64,000 bases of DNA from Erwinia mallotivora (lineage in GTDB: Bacteria; Pseudomonadota; Gammaproteobacteria; Enterobacterales; Enterobacteriaceae), in contig NZ_JFHN01000069.1 of NCBI RefSeq assembly GCF_000590885.1, positions 1-64,000 of the forward strand, written 5' to 3'. Positions 1 to 8,651 of this stretch are shown piece by piece. Positions within the stretch are counted from its first letter, which is position 1, and each line of letters begins with the position of its first letter. The notes beneath the pieces were generated by a model that made no database searches, was not told the DNA's origin, and saw only the letters and a list, made by a program, of their open reading frames with translations. The translations under genes and the position numbers were made by a program.

Positions 1-36
1 GCTGACCGGTACTAATGACCCGAGAGGCTTAACCTT
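1..36 (+). rRNA. rrl: 23S ribosomal RNA, 3' end (partial)
   Basis: The first 36 bases match the extreme 3' end of enterobacterial 23S rRNA, closing with GAGGCTTAACCTT, the usual mature end. The rest of the gene lies before the window. The 5S gene follows in the same direction, as in a standard rRNA operon. The operon next to mobB-mobA corresponds to the position of rrnA in E. coli. Confidence 0.95.
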
Positions 37-241
37 ACAACGCCAGAGGCGTTCTGTTGAGAGACGGTGAATAATTTTCAGCTTGTGACGGATAAAGAAT
101 TAGCGGGAACGAAAGATTTTGCGCGGAGGCGAGGCGCCGACTGAGACGACGGGACGGAGCATACGTGGGTATGTGACGGAGCGGCGCGAGGGAGAGCAAC
201 GCGGCATCGGCGTAAAAGATTCGTTCCGAGCACAAAGAATT
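37..241 (+). other. 23S-5S spacer with nested inverted repeats
   Basis: This transcribed spacer of about 205 bases is longer than I recall for E. coli. It contains nested complementary arms: GGAACGAA (106-113) with TTCGTTCC (220-227), GCGCCG (134-139) with CGGCGC (182-187), and CATAC (160-164) with GTATG (169-173). The predicted fold is a roughly 120-base stem-loop ending just before 5S rRNA. RNase III/E processing of the spacer is known biology; a role for this particular fold is inference. Confidence 0.7.
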
Positions 242-361
242 TGCCTGGCGGCCGTAGCGCGGTGGTCCCACCTGACCCCATGCCGAACTCAGAAGTGAAA
301 CGCCGTAGCGCCGATGGTAGTGTGGGGTCTCCCCATGCGAGAGTAGGGAACTGCCAGGCAT
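242..361 (+). rRNA. rrf: 5S ribosomal RNA
   Basis: A 120-base segment starts TGCCTGGCGGCCGTAGCGCG and ends CTGCCAGGCAT, nearly identical from memory to E. coli 5S rRNA. The two ends are complementary (TGCCTGGC with GCCAGGCA), forming helix I. It is the last gene of the rRNA operon, and a terminator follows within about 15 bases. Confidence 0.97.
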
Positions 362-375
362 CATATAAAGCGAAG

Positions 376-402
376 ACCCCGACCGGAAGGCCGGGGTTTT
401 TT
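376..402 (+). terminator. rRNA operon terminator
   Basis: A GC-rich hairpin (CCCCGACC, loop GGAA, GGCCGGGG, one mismatch) is followed by a run of T residues. It is a standard intrinsic terminator closing the rRNA operon and separates it from the convergent mobB gene. Confidence 0.9.
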
Positions 403-464
403 GCGTTCTGTCGCGGTAAAAAGCGGATACCTCCTTCCCGGGCCGACTTTTACCGCTGAAGAGC

Positions 465-971
465 TCAGCGCCGGGTGCGCAGCCATGCGGCAATAAAATC
501 AGCGATCTGCGGCGGGTCATTGAGATCCAGCAGGGGGCAGGTCACCGGGATGCTACGGTCGCTGGCGACAGCAATAACGTGCCTGTCCAGCAGCTGTGCC
601 AGTTTCAATTGCTCCCCTCCACGCCATAACGCAATTTTGGGTACAGGCTCATGCCTGAAACCTTCCAGCAAAATAATATCCATTGATGTTTGATCCATGC
701 GGCTGACTAAAAACTGCAAATCGGGCTCAGGTTGTTGTGCCATTTCTGTGACCAACGCCCAGCGTTGCGAATTAAAGACCATAACCTGACTGGCCCCCGC
801 CTTTCGCAGCTCGTAGCTGTCTTTGCCAGGGATATCAATATCCATATCATGGTGCGTATGTTTAATCAGGCCGGGACGAATGCCCCGCGTTTTGAAAATG
901 GTAATCAGTTGCTTCAGCAGCGTTGTCTTCCCTGTGCCGCTGAAAGCAGTAATCGCCAGAAGTGGAATCAT
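465..971 (-). CDS. mobB: Molybdopterin-guanine dinucleotide biosynthesis adapter protein MobB
   Basis: A 168-residue P-loop protein (E. coli MobB is about 175). The N-terminus carries a Walker A motif, SGTGKTT, at residues 11-17, followed by a histidine-rich stretch (KHTHHDMDID). MobB binds GTP and is thought to assist MobA in attaching GMP to molybdopterin for bis-MGD cofactor synthesis; it is not essential for that step in E. coli. It lies 9 bases downstream of mobA on the same strand, so the two form one operon. Cytoplasmic. The assignment rests on length, P-loop and the conserved mobA neighbour. Confidence 0.93.
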   Translation of the reverse strand: MIPLLAITAFSGTGKTTLLKQLITIFKTRGIRPGLIKHTHHDMDIDIPGKDSYELRKAGASQVMVFNSQRWALVTEMAQQPEPDLQFLVSRMDQTSMDIILLEGFRHEPVPKIALWRGGEQLKLAQLLDRHVIAVASDRSIPVTCPLLDLNDPPQIADFIAAWLRTRR

Positions 972-980
972 TGTGCTCTC

Positions 981-1565
981 TCAGGACAAAAGGTCCTCAT
1001 GGTGGTTAAAATTGGCGAATGCTTCAGGGCAGTCGTCGAAAGACACGCCATGGCCTCCAGCCTCCCTAAGGAACAACATTACTTTTCTTTCTCCTTTAGC
1101 CAGAAAACCTGCCAGCGGCGTGGCAAGGCTGATATGGAGCAGGGCTATTACAGGATGATCCCGCCCGGCTGAGCGAACCCATACTGCCGGAGCTGTATGC
1201 TTTGCCTGCCAAAGACGTGAAACCATATCCGTTGGCAGAGCTGGAGTATCACAGGGAGCAAATACCGCCCAGTCAGTATCAATATACTCAAGAACAGCAA
1301 GCATTCCAGCCAACGGACCGGGAAAGTCAGGCAAAGAATCAGTTATCACGGATAAGCCGCTTTGCTGATAAATAGAAATGTTACGATTAGCATTAATACA
1401 AACTTTCTCTGTCTGAGGTGCCAGACTCGTCAATACATGCTGATAAAGGGGTTTTCCGTGCCAGGTTACGAGCCCTTTGTCTTTACCGCCCATACGACTA
1501 CCCCGTCCCCCCGCCAGAATTACACCAGTGATGTTATTGAATGAGAGAAGAGGGTAGCTGCTCAT
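981..1565 (-). CDS. mobA: Molybdenum cofactor guanylyltransferase MobA
   Basis: A 194-residue nucleotidyltransferase with the signature [15 protein letters not shown] near residues 18-31, the GTP-binding loop of the family. It transfers GMP from GTP to Mo-molybdopterin to give Mo-MGD, the cofactor form used by DMSO reductase-family enzymes such as nitrate reductases and formate dehydrogenases. Length equals the E. coli enzyme. It is the first gene of a mobAB operon and is divergent from yihD; its start lies upstream of, and does not overlap, the corrected yihD start. Confidence 0.96.
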   Translation of the reverse strand: MSSYPLLSFNNITGVILAGGRGSRMGGKDKGLVTWHGKPLYQHVLTSLAPQTEKVCINANRNISIYQQSGLSVITDSLPDFPGPLAGMLAVLEYIDTDWAVFAPCDTPALPTDMVSRLWQAKHTAPAVWVRSAGRDHPVIALLHISLATPLAGFLAKGERKVMLFLREAGGHGVSFDDCPEAFANFNHHEDLLS

Positions 1566-1639
1566 TAGTTTACACGCCCTTTTATTGTGGATTTAAGCCT
1601 GCTACCGTAACGACACCAGTATCAATACAGGAACCCGAT

Positions 1640-1909
1640 ATGAAATGTCATCGTCTCAACGAATTACTGTCATTATTACAACCCGTCTGGCAGCAGGACC
1701 CCGATCTGAATTTAGTGCAATTTTTGCAGAAACTTGCTGCGGAAGCGGGTTTTACTCAACCACTGGATGAATTAACGGATGATGTACTGATTTATCACCT
1801 CAAAATGCGTGGAACCGATAAACAAGCAGAAATTCCTGGCCTGAAGAAAGATTATGAAGAAGACTTTAAAACCGCTTTGCTACGCGCACGTGGTGTAATC
1901 AAAGATTAA
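1640..1909 (+). CDS. yihD: YihD family protein
   Basis: An 89-residue cytoplasmic protein of the DUF1040 family, function unknown. The reading frame is open from 1541, but the ATG at 1640 gives [10 protein letters not shown] and the exact family length; the extra 33 upstream residues would overlap mobA and do not resemble the family. The C-terminal half, with [13 protein letters not shown] and [18 protein letters not shown], is very close to E. coli YihD. It lies 77 bases before srkA in the same direction, an order conserved in enterobacteria. Confidence 0.95.
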   Translation: MKCHRLNELLSLLQPVWQQDPDLNLVQFLQKLAAEAGFTQPLDELTDDVLIYHLKMRGTDKQAEIPGLKKDYEEDFKTALLRARGVIKD

Positions 1910-1986
1910 ATTGCTGCTGCCATCTGCCGTGGTGCTGTTTGGTGATATTCTTGAGCGTTAACCGATCACGATGACGAGTATGCCGG

Positions 1987-2979
1987 ATGAAAGAACCTGC
2001 CTTCAACTTTCAGAATTTAAATCCTGACACTATTCTTGATGCGCTTTGGGCGACAGGGATTAGTGTTGATTCCGGCCTGACCGCACTGAACAGTTATGAA
2101 AACAGGGTCTGGCAGTTTAGCGATGAAGAGAGAAAACGCTACGTGGTGAAGTTTTACCGCCCGCAGCGGTGGTCGCCAGCACAAATCCTGGAAGAGCATC
2201 AGTTTAGTGCTGAACTGGCGGCCTCAGAGATTCCTGTTGCCGCACCGCTGGTTTTGCAGGGTAAAACGCTGCATCAGCATGAGGGCTATCAGTTCACCCT
2301 GTTTCCCAGTCTGGGAGGCCGTCAGTATGAAACGGACAATTACGATCACCTTGAATGGGTCGGACGTTATCTGGGACGTATTCACCAGATCGGCAGGAAA
2401 AAAACGTTTGCCGATCGCCCGACTATCAGCCTGGATGAATTCGTTTTTGAACCATTAGAGGTGTTTGAGGCCAGCAGCTTGATTCCCGGCAGGCTGAAAG
2501 AAAATTTGTTAAGCAGCGTCAGGCTGATAGGCACAACTTTACAAAACTGCTGGCATACTCAGTGGCAGTCGCTCCGCCTTCATGGTGACTGCCATCCCGG
2601 CAATATACTCTGGCGCGATGGACCACTATTTGTTGATCTTGATGATGCTCGTAACGGGCCGGCAGTACAGGATCTCTGGATGCTGATTAATGGTGACAGC
2701 AAGGAGCAGCGTATCCAGTGGGACATTTTGCTGGAAGCATACTGTGAATTCAGTGAGTTCGACTTACACGAATTGTCACTGATTGAGCCTTTACGCGCTA
2801 TGAGGATGGTTTATTATCTGGCGTGGATTGTCCGTCGCTGGCAGGATCCGGCGTTCCCGACCAGCTTCCCATGGATGACAGACGAGGATTTCTGGCGCAG
2901 ACAGATTTCCATCTTTAACGAGCAGGCCCGGCTGTTGCAGGAGCCACCATTGCAGCTGATGCCCGCATTCCAGAGTTGA
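1987..2979 (+). CDS. srkA: Stress response kinase A (SrkA/RdoA/YihE)
   Basis: A 330-residue protein kinase of the APH/choline-kinase fold (E. coli 328). The catalytic loop LHGDCHPGNILW places Asp201 as the likely catalytic base, and FVDLDDA gives the metal-binding Asp217. In E. coli SrkA is Cpx-regulated and protects against envelope and MazF-linked stress. It is followed 48 bases later by dsbA; in E. coli the two are co-transcribed from a promoter upstream of this gene as well as from one within it. The start at 1987 fits the family N-terminus (AFNFQNLNPDTILDAL). Confidence 0.95.
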   Translation: MKEPAFNFQNLNPDTILDALWATGISVDSGLTALNSYENRVWQFSDEERKRYVVKFYRPQRWSPAQILEEHQFSAELAASEIPVAAPLVLQGKTLHQHEGYQFTLFPSLGGRQYETDNYDHLEWVGRYLGRIHQIGRKKTFADRPTISLDEFVFEPLEVFEASSLIPGRLKENLLSSVRLIGTTLQNCWHTQWQSLRLHGDCHPGNILWRDGPLFVDLDDARNGPAVQDLWMLINGDSKEQRIQWDILLEAYCEFSEFDLHELSLIEPLRAMRMVYYLAWIVRRWQDPAFPTSFPWMTDEDFWRRQISIFNEQARLLQEPPLQLMPAFQS

Positions 2980-3027
2980 GCGTTATATTTCGCTTAACCC
3001 ATTTTTGTTTTCAGAAGAGAGTTTTCG

Positions 3028-3657
3028 ATGAAAAAAATTTTGTTTGCCCTGGTTGGAATGTTTCTGATGTTCGGCGCCTCAGCGGCACAATTCACTGATG
3101 GTCAGCAGTACGTCACGCTGCAAAAACCGGCGACGGGTGAACCTCAGGTGTTGGAGTTTTTCTCTTTCTATTGCCCACATTGCTATGAATTTGAACACGT
3201 CTGGCACGTCAGTGATGCGGTTAAAAAGAATCTGCCCGCCGGCACTAAAGTGACGAAATACCACGTCGAATTTCTTGGCGGCGAAATGGGTAAAACGGTA
3301 ACTCAGGCATGGGCCGTTGCGATGGCATTGGGTGTGGAAGATAAAGTTACTGCACCAATTTTTGATGGCATTCAGAAAACACAAACCATCACTGATGCAG
3401 CCAGCCTGAAAGATGCTTTTGTTAAAGCTGCTGGAATTACCCCGGAACAATATGATTCTGCATGGAACAGTTTCGTGGTCAAATCATTGGTAGCCCAGCA
3501 GGAGAAGGCTGCTGAGGATGTTAATTTGCGCGGAGTACCGGCAATGTTTGTTAATGGCAAGTACATGGTGAACAACGGCGGCCTTGATACCAGCTCTATG
3601 GATAACTATGTTCAGCAATATGCAAACGTTGTGAAATACCTTGTAACCCAGAAATAA
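3028..3657 (+). CDS. dsbA: Periplasmic thiol:disulfide interchange protein DsbA
   Basis: A 209-residue precursor with a Sec signal peptide of about 19 residues ([19 protein letters not shown]). The active site CPHC is at precursor residues 49-52, corresponding to mature Cys30/Cys33, and the cis-proline loop GVPAMFV is present. DsbA oxidises pairs of cysteines in exported proteins and is recycled by DsbB. A ribosome-binding site AGAAGAGAG precedes the ATG. E. coli has yihF and yihG between dsbA and polA; here polA follows directly. Confidence 0.97.
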   Translation: MKKILFALVGMFLMFGASAAQFTDGQQYVTLQKPATGEPQVLEFFSFYCPHCYEFEHVWHVSDAVKKNLPAGTKVTKYHVEFLGGEMGKTVTQAWAVAMALGVEDKVTAPIFDGIQKTQTITDAASLKDAFVKAAGITPEQYDSAWNSFVVKSLVAQQEKAAEDVNLRGVPAMFVNGKYMVNNGGLDTSSMDNYVQQYANVVKYLVTQK

Positions 3658-3671
3658 CCCCGCTGTTTTAT

Positions 3672-3694
3672 AACGCCAGCGTTGCGCTGGCGTT
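3672..3694 (+). terminator. Hairpin after dsbA
   Basis: A perfect 10-bp inverted repeat (AACGCCAGCG, loop TTG, CGCTGGCGTT) starts 15 bases after the dsbA stop. No clear T run follows, so it may be a weak or Rho-assisted terminator or an mRNA-stabilising hairpin. Confidence 0.6.
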
Positions 3695-4056
3695 GTCTCC
3701 TCACAGATTCGATTACGCCAGTAATACATTGCTACTCTCTTTCGCTGACCGGCGACAAATTCTTCTAGATAATTAATATCCACACAGAATTAATTTGATA
3801 AGGCTTGCAGGAAATCAGCAGTTTAAATTTTATCTATATGATTAATATGTGATTTTAATTTTATTCAATCTTCTTTTCCTGAAGATAACAATACGTTAGA
3901 AATTTTACGCACAAAGTTATCCACAGTTTGTTGTTGCGTATGTTGTCGCAGTTCTGTGTTGTCAGAGAAGTTAATACGCGGACTTATTTCATTTTTTAGT
4001 CACAGCTGTGGCATCCTAAGTTTCATTGAGGAAACCAACGAAGAATGTGACAAATT
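3695..4056 (+). other. dsbA-polA intergenic region
   Basis: About 360 bases without a gene, AT-rich in its first part. It holds the DnaA box listed separately and must contain the polA promoter; I could not fix the -10/-35 elements with confidence. No trace of yihF or yihG, the genes found here in E. coli, is visible. Confidence 0.6.
3917..3925 (+). promoter_or_regulatory. Consensus DnaA box upstream of polA
   Basis: TTATCCACA, an exact match to the strong DnaA-binding consensus, lies 131 bases before the polA start. DnaA has been reported to stimulate polA expression in E. coli, so a regulatory role is plausible. The box is single and is not part of an origin-like cluster. Confidence 0.75.
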
Positions 4057-6843
4057 ATGGCTCAGATTGCAGAAAACCCGCTTATTCTGGTGGATGGATC
4101 TTCTTACCTTTATCGCGCTTATCATGCATTTCCTCCGCTGACCAACAGTGCAGGAGAACCAACCGGAGCGATGTATGGCGTTCTGAATATGCTGCGCAGT
4201 TTACTGTTACAGTACAAACCCAGCCATGTGGCGGTGGTTTTTGATGCCAAAGGGAAAACGTTCCGTGATGAGCTTTTCGATGCTTATAAATCTCACCGCC
4301 CACCGATGCCGGATGATCTCAGATCGCAAATCGAACCTCTCCATACCATGGTCAGGGCAATGGGATTGCCTCTACTGGCAGTGTCCGGCGTAGAAGCCGA
4401 TGATGTCATCGGTACGTTGGCACTCGAAGCAGAAAAACGAGGAAAGCCCGTTTTGATTAGCACCGGTGACAAGGATATGGCGCAGCTGGTCACGCCCAAT
4501 ATCACGCTAATCAACACCATGAACAATGCCATTCTCGGCCCGGATGAAGTTGAGGAAAAATACGGCATCCCTCCATCGTTGATTATCGATTTTCTTGCCC
4601 TGATGGGTGATTCTTCAGATAACATCCCCGGCGTGCCTGGTGTGGGGGAGAAAACCGCTCAGGCGCTGTTACAGGGACTTGGAGGTATTAACGATATCTT
4701 TGATAATCTGGATAAAGTGGCTGGACTGAGTTTTCGTGGCGCGAAAACGATGGCTGCGAAGCTTGAGCAAAATAAAGAGGTCGCTTTGCTTTCTTATCAG
4801 CTGGCAACCATTAAGACAGATGTCGAACTGGATCTCAGCAGTGAACAACTAACGGTCAGCGATCCGGCCGTAGAGGAATTGCTCAATCTGTTTCGTCATT
4901 ATGAATTTAAACGCTGGATTGCCGACCTGGAAGAAGGCAAATGGTTGCAGGGTAAAAAGAGTAATCCACAGGCGCAGAAGATGCTGGTTGAAGAGAGGCA
5001 ACAACAGGATGAAGCCGCCAGCGTACTGTCAGCTGAGGGATACGTCACCATTCTTGATCAGGATGTGTTTACCAGCTGGCTTGAAAAACTTCAAAGCAGC
5101 GAGCTGTTTGCCTTCGATCTGGAAACGGATTCCCTTGATACGCTGAGTGCCAATATCGTCGGCATTTCCTTTGCTGTAGCGCCGGGAGAGGCCGCTTACC
5201 TACCCGTCGCTCACGATTACCTTGATGCGCCCGTGCAGTTGGAGCGTGATGACGTACTCCAGCAACTGAAACCACTGCTTGAGAACGAACAGTTGCTGAA
5301 GATAGGGCAGAACCTGAAATATGATCGCGGCGTACTGAAAAACTACGATATTGAGTTACAGGGCATAAAATTTGACACCATGCTTGAGTCCTATGCACTT
5401 AACAGTGTTGTTGGCCGGCATGATATGGACACGCTGGCCTCTCGCTGGCTGAACCATAAAACGGTTACTTTTGAGGAGATAGCCGGTAAGGGTAAAAAGC
5501 AGCTGACCTTTAACCAGATTGCGTTGGAACAGGCGGCGCATTATGCAGCAGAAGATGCGGATGTCACCTTGCAACTGCATCTTAAGATGTGGCCTGAACT
5601 GGAAAAAGAAGCCGGACCGAAGACAGTATTTGAATCAATTGAAATGCCACTGCTTTCCGTCATCTCGCGTATCGAACGTAATGGTGTACTGATCGATCCG
5701 AATATTTTGGCAAACCATTCGCAGGAGCTAACCACCCGTCTTGCTGAACTGGAGCTGAAAGCTCACGAGCTGGCTGGTGAGCCGTTTAACCTTTCTTCTC
5801 CCAAACAACTACAGACCATACTGTTTGAAAAGCAGGGTATTAAACCCACTAAGAAAACGCCTGGTGGAGCGCCTTCTACCAGCGAAGAGGTGCTGGCTGA
5901 ATTGGCGCTGGACTATCCTTTGCCGAAAGTCATTCTGGAGCATCGTGGTTTGTCCAAACTGAAGTCAACTTACACTGACAAGTTGCCTCAGATGATCAAT
6001 CCGCTCACCGGGCGGGTCCACACCTCCTATCATCAGGCCGTGACGGCCACGGGCAGACTCTCTTCAACCGATCCTAACCTGCAAAATATCCCGGTGCGGA
6101 ACGAAGAAGGACGGCGCATTCGCCAGGCTTTTATAGCCAGTGAAGGTCACAAGATTGTTGCGGCTGATTATTCACAAATTGAACTGCGTATCATGGCTCA
6201 TTTGTCACAGGATAAAGGATTACTGAAAGCCTTCTCGCAAGGGCAGGACATTCATCGCGCCACGGCGGCAGAGGTATTTGGTATTTCGCTGGATAAGGTC
6301 ACTACAGAGCAGCGTCGTAGTGCCAAGGCGATAAACTTTGGTCTGATATATGGCATGAGCGCATTTGGACTATCCCGCCAACTGAATATTGGTGCAGGCG
6401 AAGCCAAAAAGTATATGGATTTGTACTTCGAACGGTACCCTGGTGTGCTGGAATATATGGAAAGCACTCGTCAGGAGGCGGCCGAAAAAGGCTACGTTTC
6501 CACGCTGGACGGGCGTCGGCTCTATCTGCCGGATATTAAGGCCAGTAATGTAATGCGTCGTAAAGCTGCCGAGCGAGCGGCTATCAATGCGCCGATGCAG
6601 GGGACTGCGGCGGATATCATTAAGAAAGCGATGATAGATGTCGATGGCTGGCTTAGCCTCGAGGAAAATTCTGAGGTGAAAATGATCATGCAGGTTCACG
6701 ATGAACTGGTTTTTGAAGTAAAAACGTCAGAAGTTGAAGCGGCGAGCAGCAAAATTCGTCAACTGATGGAAAACAGCATGAAGCTGGATATTCCGTTACA
6801 GGTAGATGTGGGAGTAGGTGATAACTGGGATCAGGCCCACTGA
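4057..6843 (+). CDS. polA: DNA polymerase I
   Basis: A 928-residue protein, the same length as E. coli Pol I. The 5'-3' exonuclease/flap domain occupies about residues 1-320 ([32 protein letters not shown]). The 3'-5' proofreading domain, about 325-520, keeps its catalytic acidic pair in FDLETDSLD, so proofreading should be active. The polymerase domain has motif A (DYSQIELR, near residue 704), motif B ([14 protein letters not shown]) and motif C (QVHDELVFE). It fills Okazaki gaps and acts in repair. The ATG at 4057 gives the conserved [17 protein letters not shown] start. Confidence 0.98.
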   Translation: MAQIAENPLILVDGSSYLYRAYHAFPPLTNSAGEPTGAMYGVLNMLRSLLLQYKPSHVAVVFDAKGKTFRDELFDAYKSHRPPMPDDLRSQIEPLHTMVRAMGLPLLAVSGVEADDVIGTLALEAEKRGKPVLISTGDKDMAQLVTPNITLINTMNNAILGPDEVEEKYGIPPSLIIDFLALMGDSSDNIPGVPGVGEKTAQALLQGLGGINDIFDNLDKVAGLSFRGAKTMAAKLEQNKEVALLSYQLATIKTDVELDLSSEQLTVSDPAVEELLNLFRHYEFKRWIADLEEGKWLQGKKSNPQAQKMLVEERQQQDEAASVLSAEGYVTILDQDVFTSWLEKLQSSELFAFDLETDSLDTLSANIVGISFAVAPGEAAYLPVAHDYLDAPVQLERDDVLQQLKPLLENEQLLKIGQNLKYDRGVLKNYDIELQGIKFDTMLESYALNSVVGRHDMDTLASRWLNHKTVTFEEIAGKGKKQLTFNQIALEQAAHYAAEDADVTLQLHLKMWPELEKEAGPKTVFESIEMPLLSVISRIERNGVLIDPNILANHSQELTTRLAELELKAHELAGEPFNLSSPKQLQTILFEKQGIKPTKKTPGGAPSTSEEVLAELALDYPLPKVILEHRGLSKLKSTYTDKLPQMINPLTGRVHTSYHQAVTATGRLSSTDPNLQNIPVRNEEGRRIRQAFIASEGHKIVAADYSQIELRIMAHLSQDKGLLKAFSQGQDIHRATAAEVFGISLDKVTTEQRRSAKAINFGLIYGMSAFGLSRQLNIGAGEAKKYMDLYFERYPGVLEYMESTRQEAAEKGYVSTLDGRRLYLPDIKASNVMRRKAAERAAINAPMQGTAADIIKKAMIDVDGWLSLEENSEVKMIMQVHDELVFEVKTSEVEAASSKIRQLMENSMKLDIPLQVDVGVGDNWDQAH

Positions 6844-6864
6844 TAGCTTCACTGGAAAGTCAGG

Positions 6865-6894
6865 CTGATATCATCGCGATATCAGTCTTTTTTT
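6865..6894 (+). terminator. polA terminator
   Basis: CTGATATC, loop ATCGC, GATATCAG, followed by TCTTTTTTT: an 8-bp perfect stem with a strong T tract 21 bases after the polA stop. Confidence 0.88.
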
Positions 6895-7112
6895 GTCCCA
6901 TAAGAAAATGCTTTGGTTAACAAGCGCTGTTGCGCAGGATTTCCCTTTCTCGCGGAATTTCAGCTAAGCACCTGGCCCGGCAGCATTTTTTTGTAATTAA
7001 GCTACAAGCAATCTCTTTTTTTGTGAGCCATGCCAGATAACCGACGCTATTTAATGAAAATTAACTACAAAAAAACTTTTGAGGGCTGAGGAAATCATGT
7101 AAAGTTTGCTGC

Positions 7113-7218
7113 GTAGGGTACAGAGGTAAGATGTTCTATCTTTCAAACCTTTTACTTCACGTAATCGGATTTGGCTTAATATTAGCCGCCCCAGTTGTTA
7201 CAACTGGGGCGTTTTTTA
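7113..7218 (+). ncRNA. spf: Spot 42 small regulatory RNA
   Basis: About 106 bases starting GTAGGGTACAGAGGTAAGAT and ending in a perfect 10-bp hairpin (GCCCCAGTTG, TTA, CAACTGGGGC; 7188-7210) with a T tract: a close match to E. coli Spot 42, including its 5' single-stranded region. It lies between polA and engB as in E. coli. A -10-like TAAAGT (7100-7105) and a -35-like TTGAGG (7079-7084) precede it. Spot 42 acts with Hfq to repress carbohydrate-use and secondary-metabolism mRNAs (galK, xylF and others) and is itself repressed by CRP-cAMP. With xyl-type and scr genes in this window it could have local targets, which is inference. Confidence 0.95.
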
Positions 7219-7245
7219 TTGGGCGCGAGCTGACCGGGTTCCCGT

Positions 7246-7875
7246 TCAGTCACTGGTTTCTTCAGAGGAAGATGCCAGGTCACTGAACCAGCTGTCGAGT
7301 TTAAAACGGAGTTTATCGATACCCATCTTCTTAAGGGATGAAAACATCTCAACCTGCACATCCCCCGCAAAACCTTTCGCGGTTTCACGTACCATATTCA
7401 GCTGAGATTTACGCGCACCGGAAGCCAGCTTATCGGCTTTGGTTAACAGCACCAGTACCTGAATGCCACTGCTAACCGCCCATTGGATCATTTGTTGATC
7501 GAGTTCTTTCAGAGGATGGCGAATATCCATCAGGATCACCACGCCTTTCAGACACTGGCGTTTTTGCAGGTATTCTGCCAGCGAACGTTGCCATTTTAAC
7601 TTCATCTCTTCCGGCACTTCTGCATAGCCATAGCCGGGTAAATCGACCAGCCGATAACCTTCAGCGACCTGGAACAGGTTAATCAATTGTGTGCGTCCTG
7701 GCGTCTTACTGGTTCGGGCCAGGTTTTTCTGATTGGTCAGCGTGTTCAGGGCGCTGGATTTGCCCGCATTGGAACGCCCGGCAAACGCCACTTCAATACC
7801 AGAATCGTCCGGCAGGTGACGAATATCGGGGGCGCTGGTAACAAAATGAGTAAGGTGATAATTCCAGCCAGACAA
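7246..7875 (-). CDS. engB: Ribosome biogenesis GTP-binding protein EngB (YihA/YsxC)
   Basis: A 209-residue TrmE-Era-EngA-EngB-type GTPase (E. coli 210). G1 is [10 protein letters not shown]3 is [10 protein letters not shown] and G4 is LTKAD. It is involved in assembly of the large ribosomal subunit and is essential in many bacteria. The start appears to be TTG (bases 7873-7875), with GGAG about eight bases upstream on the minus strand; the N-terminus [18 protein letters not shown] aligns with E. coli only from this point. It converges on spf, with only 27 bases between them. Confidence 0.95.
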   Translation of the reverse strand: MSGWNYHLTHFVTSAPDIRHLPDDSGIEVAFAGRSNAGKSSALNTLTNQKNLARTSKTPGRTQLINLFQVAEGYRLVDLPGYGYAEVPEEMKLKWQRSLAEYLQKRQCLKGVVILMDIRHPLKELDQQMIQWAVSSGIQVLVLLTKADKLASGARKSQLNMVRETAKGFAGDVQVEMFSSLKKMGIDKLRFKLDSWFSDLASSSEETSD

Positions 7876-7963
7876 AATAGAAACTCCGGATATAAGGATA
7901 GTTGCGCAAAGTATACCCTTTATCGATTGAAAACGCCCTGTTGGACAAATCCCCAGGAAAACT

Positions 7964-7973
7964 CGTGAGAGAT
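7964..7973 (+). promoter_or_regulatory. Possible UvrY half-site upstream of csrC
   Basis: CGTGAGAGAT resembles one half of the UvrY/BarA recognition sequence (TGTAAGAGAT as recalled) and lies about 155 bases before the inferred csrC start. The second half is poorly matched, so this is tentative. Confidence 0.3.
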
Positions 7974-8126
7974 TACCGATGATTCTTGCAGGAAATTTTC
8001 TGTTTTTTTTAGCAGGATTATTTTAAATTCTTTATAAAACAGCTAATTAAAAATGTAAAAACATCGTTGTTAAAAAAAATCATCAGCCTTCCTTGTGACC
8101 TGAACCATATAGTCTAAAGTAATTGT

Positions 8127-8360
8127 CACAGCCTGGAGGGCTTCCTTCAGGAAGAAGAGCTCAGGGACATCGGGATGGTGCAGAGCAGGGAGGGAATGTG
8201 TTGAGGGAGCAATACCCTTTAATGGAAAGGATAGCGTTCAGGATGGACGGCGATGGCAACGGAAAACAGGGATGTTGTGTGCTAAAAAGGATACTGACTG
8301 AAGTTAGTCCTTCTCAGGAAGGCATCAGGAAAGGCGGCAGGTTATCCTGTCGCCTTTCTA
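8127..8360 (+). ncRNA. csrC: CsrC-type regulatory RNA (CsrA sponge)
   Basis: About 230 bases carrying some 16 GGA triplets, many as AGGGA, CAGGA or AAGGA, the pattern expected for an RNA that sequesters CsrA. The 3' end is an intrinsic terminator: AAAGGCGGCAGG (8330-8341), loop TTAT, CCTGTCGCCTTT (8346-8357), very like the E. coli CsrC terminator. Position supports this: in E. coli csrC lies between engB (yihA) and yihI, and here it directly follows the engB 5' end. A TTGTGA/TAAAGT promoter pair (8093-8098, 8115-8120, 16-base spacer) suggests a start near 8127. No long reading frame fits. The exact 5' end is uncertain by a few bases. Confidence 0.85.
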
Positions 8361-8651
8361 CCATTAAGGGACCACAGATTCTGACATGAGTACTGTGTTT
8401 CAGAAAATCTGACGTAAGCAGGCATTGCAACAGAGTGTCGAATCTGTGAATACCTTTTAAACGACCAATCTGAATCTTTCGCACCCGCAACGAAACAAGT
8501 TGTGATCCACCGTCCATTCTGCGTTTTTGCCATTTCCTTTCCAATTTTCAACACGTTAAATTCTATGAAACATTGTTTTAACAAACTCAGGGCAATCAGA
8601 TGCTCACTTTCCTGGTGTTTTCTCTTTCGCGGGTAAAAACAGAGGTCACTG

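Noticed and set aside
7022..7037. CRP site before spf (TGTGA-GCCATG-CCAGA)
   Set aside because: Only one half matches and it is about 90 bases from the start site. CRP repression of spf is known in E. coli, but this sequence alone does not support it.
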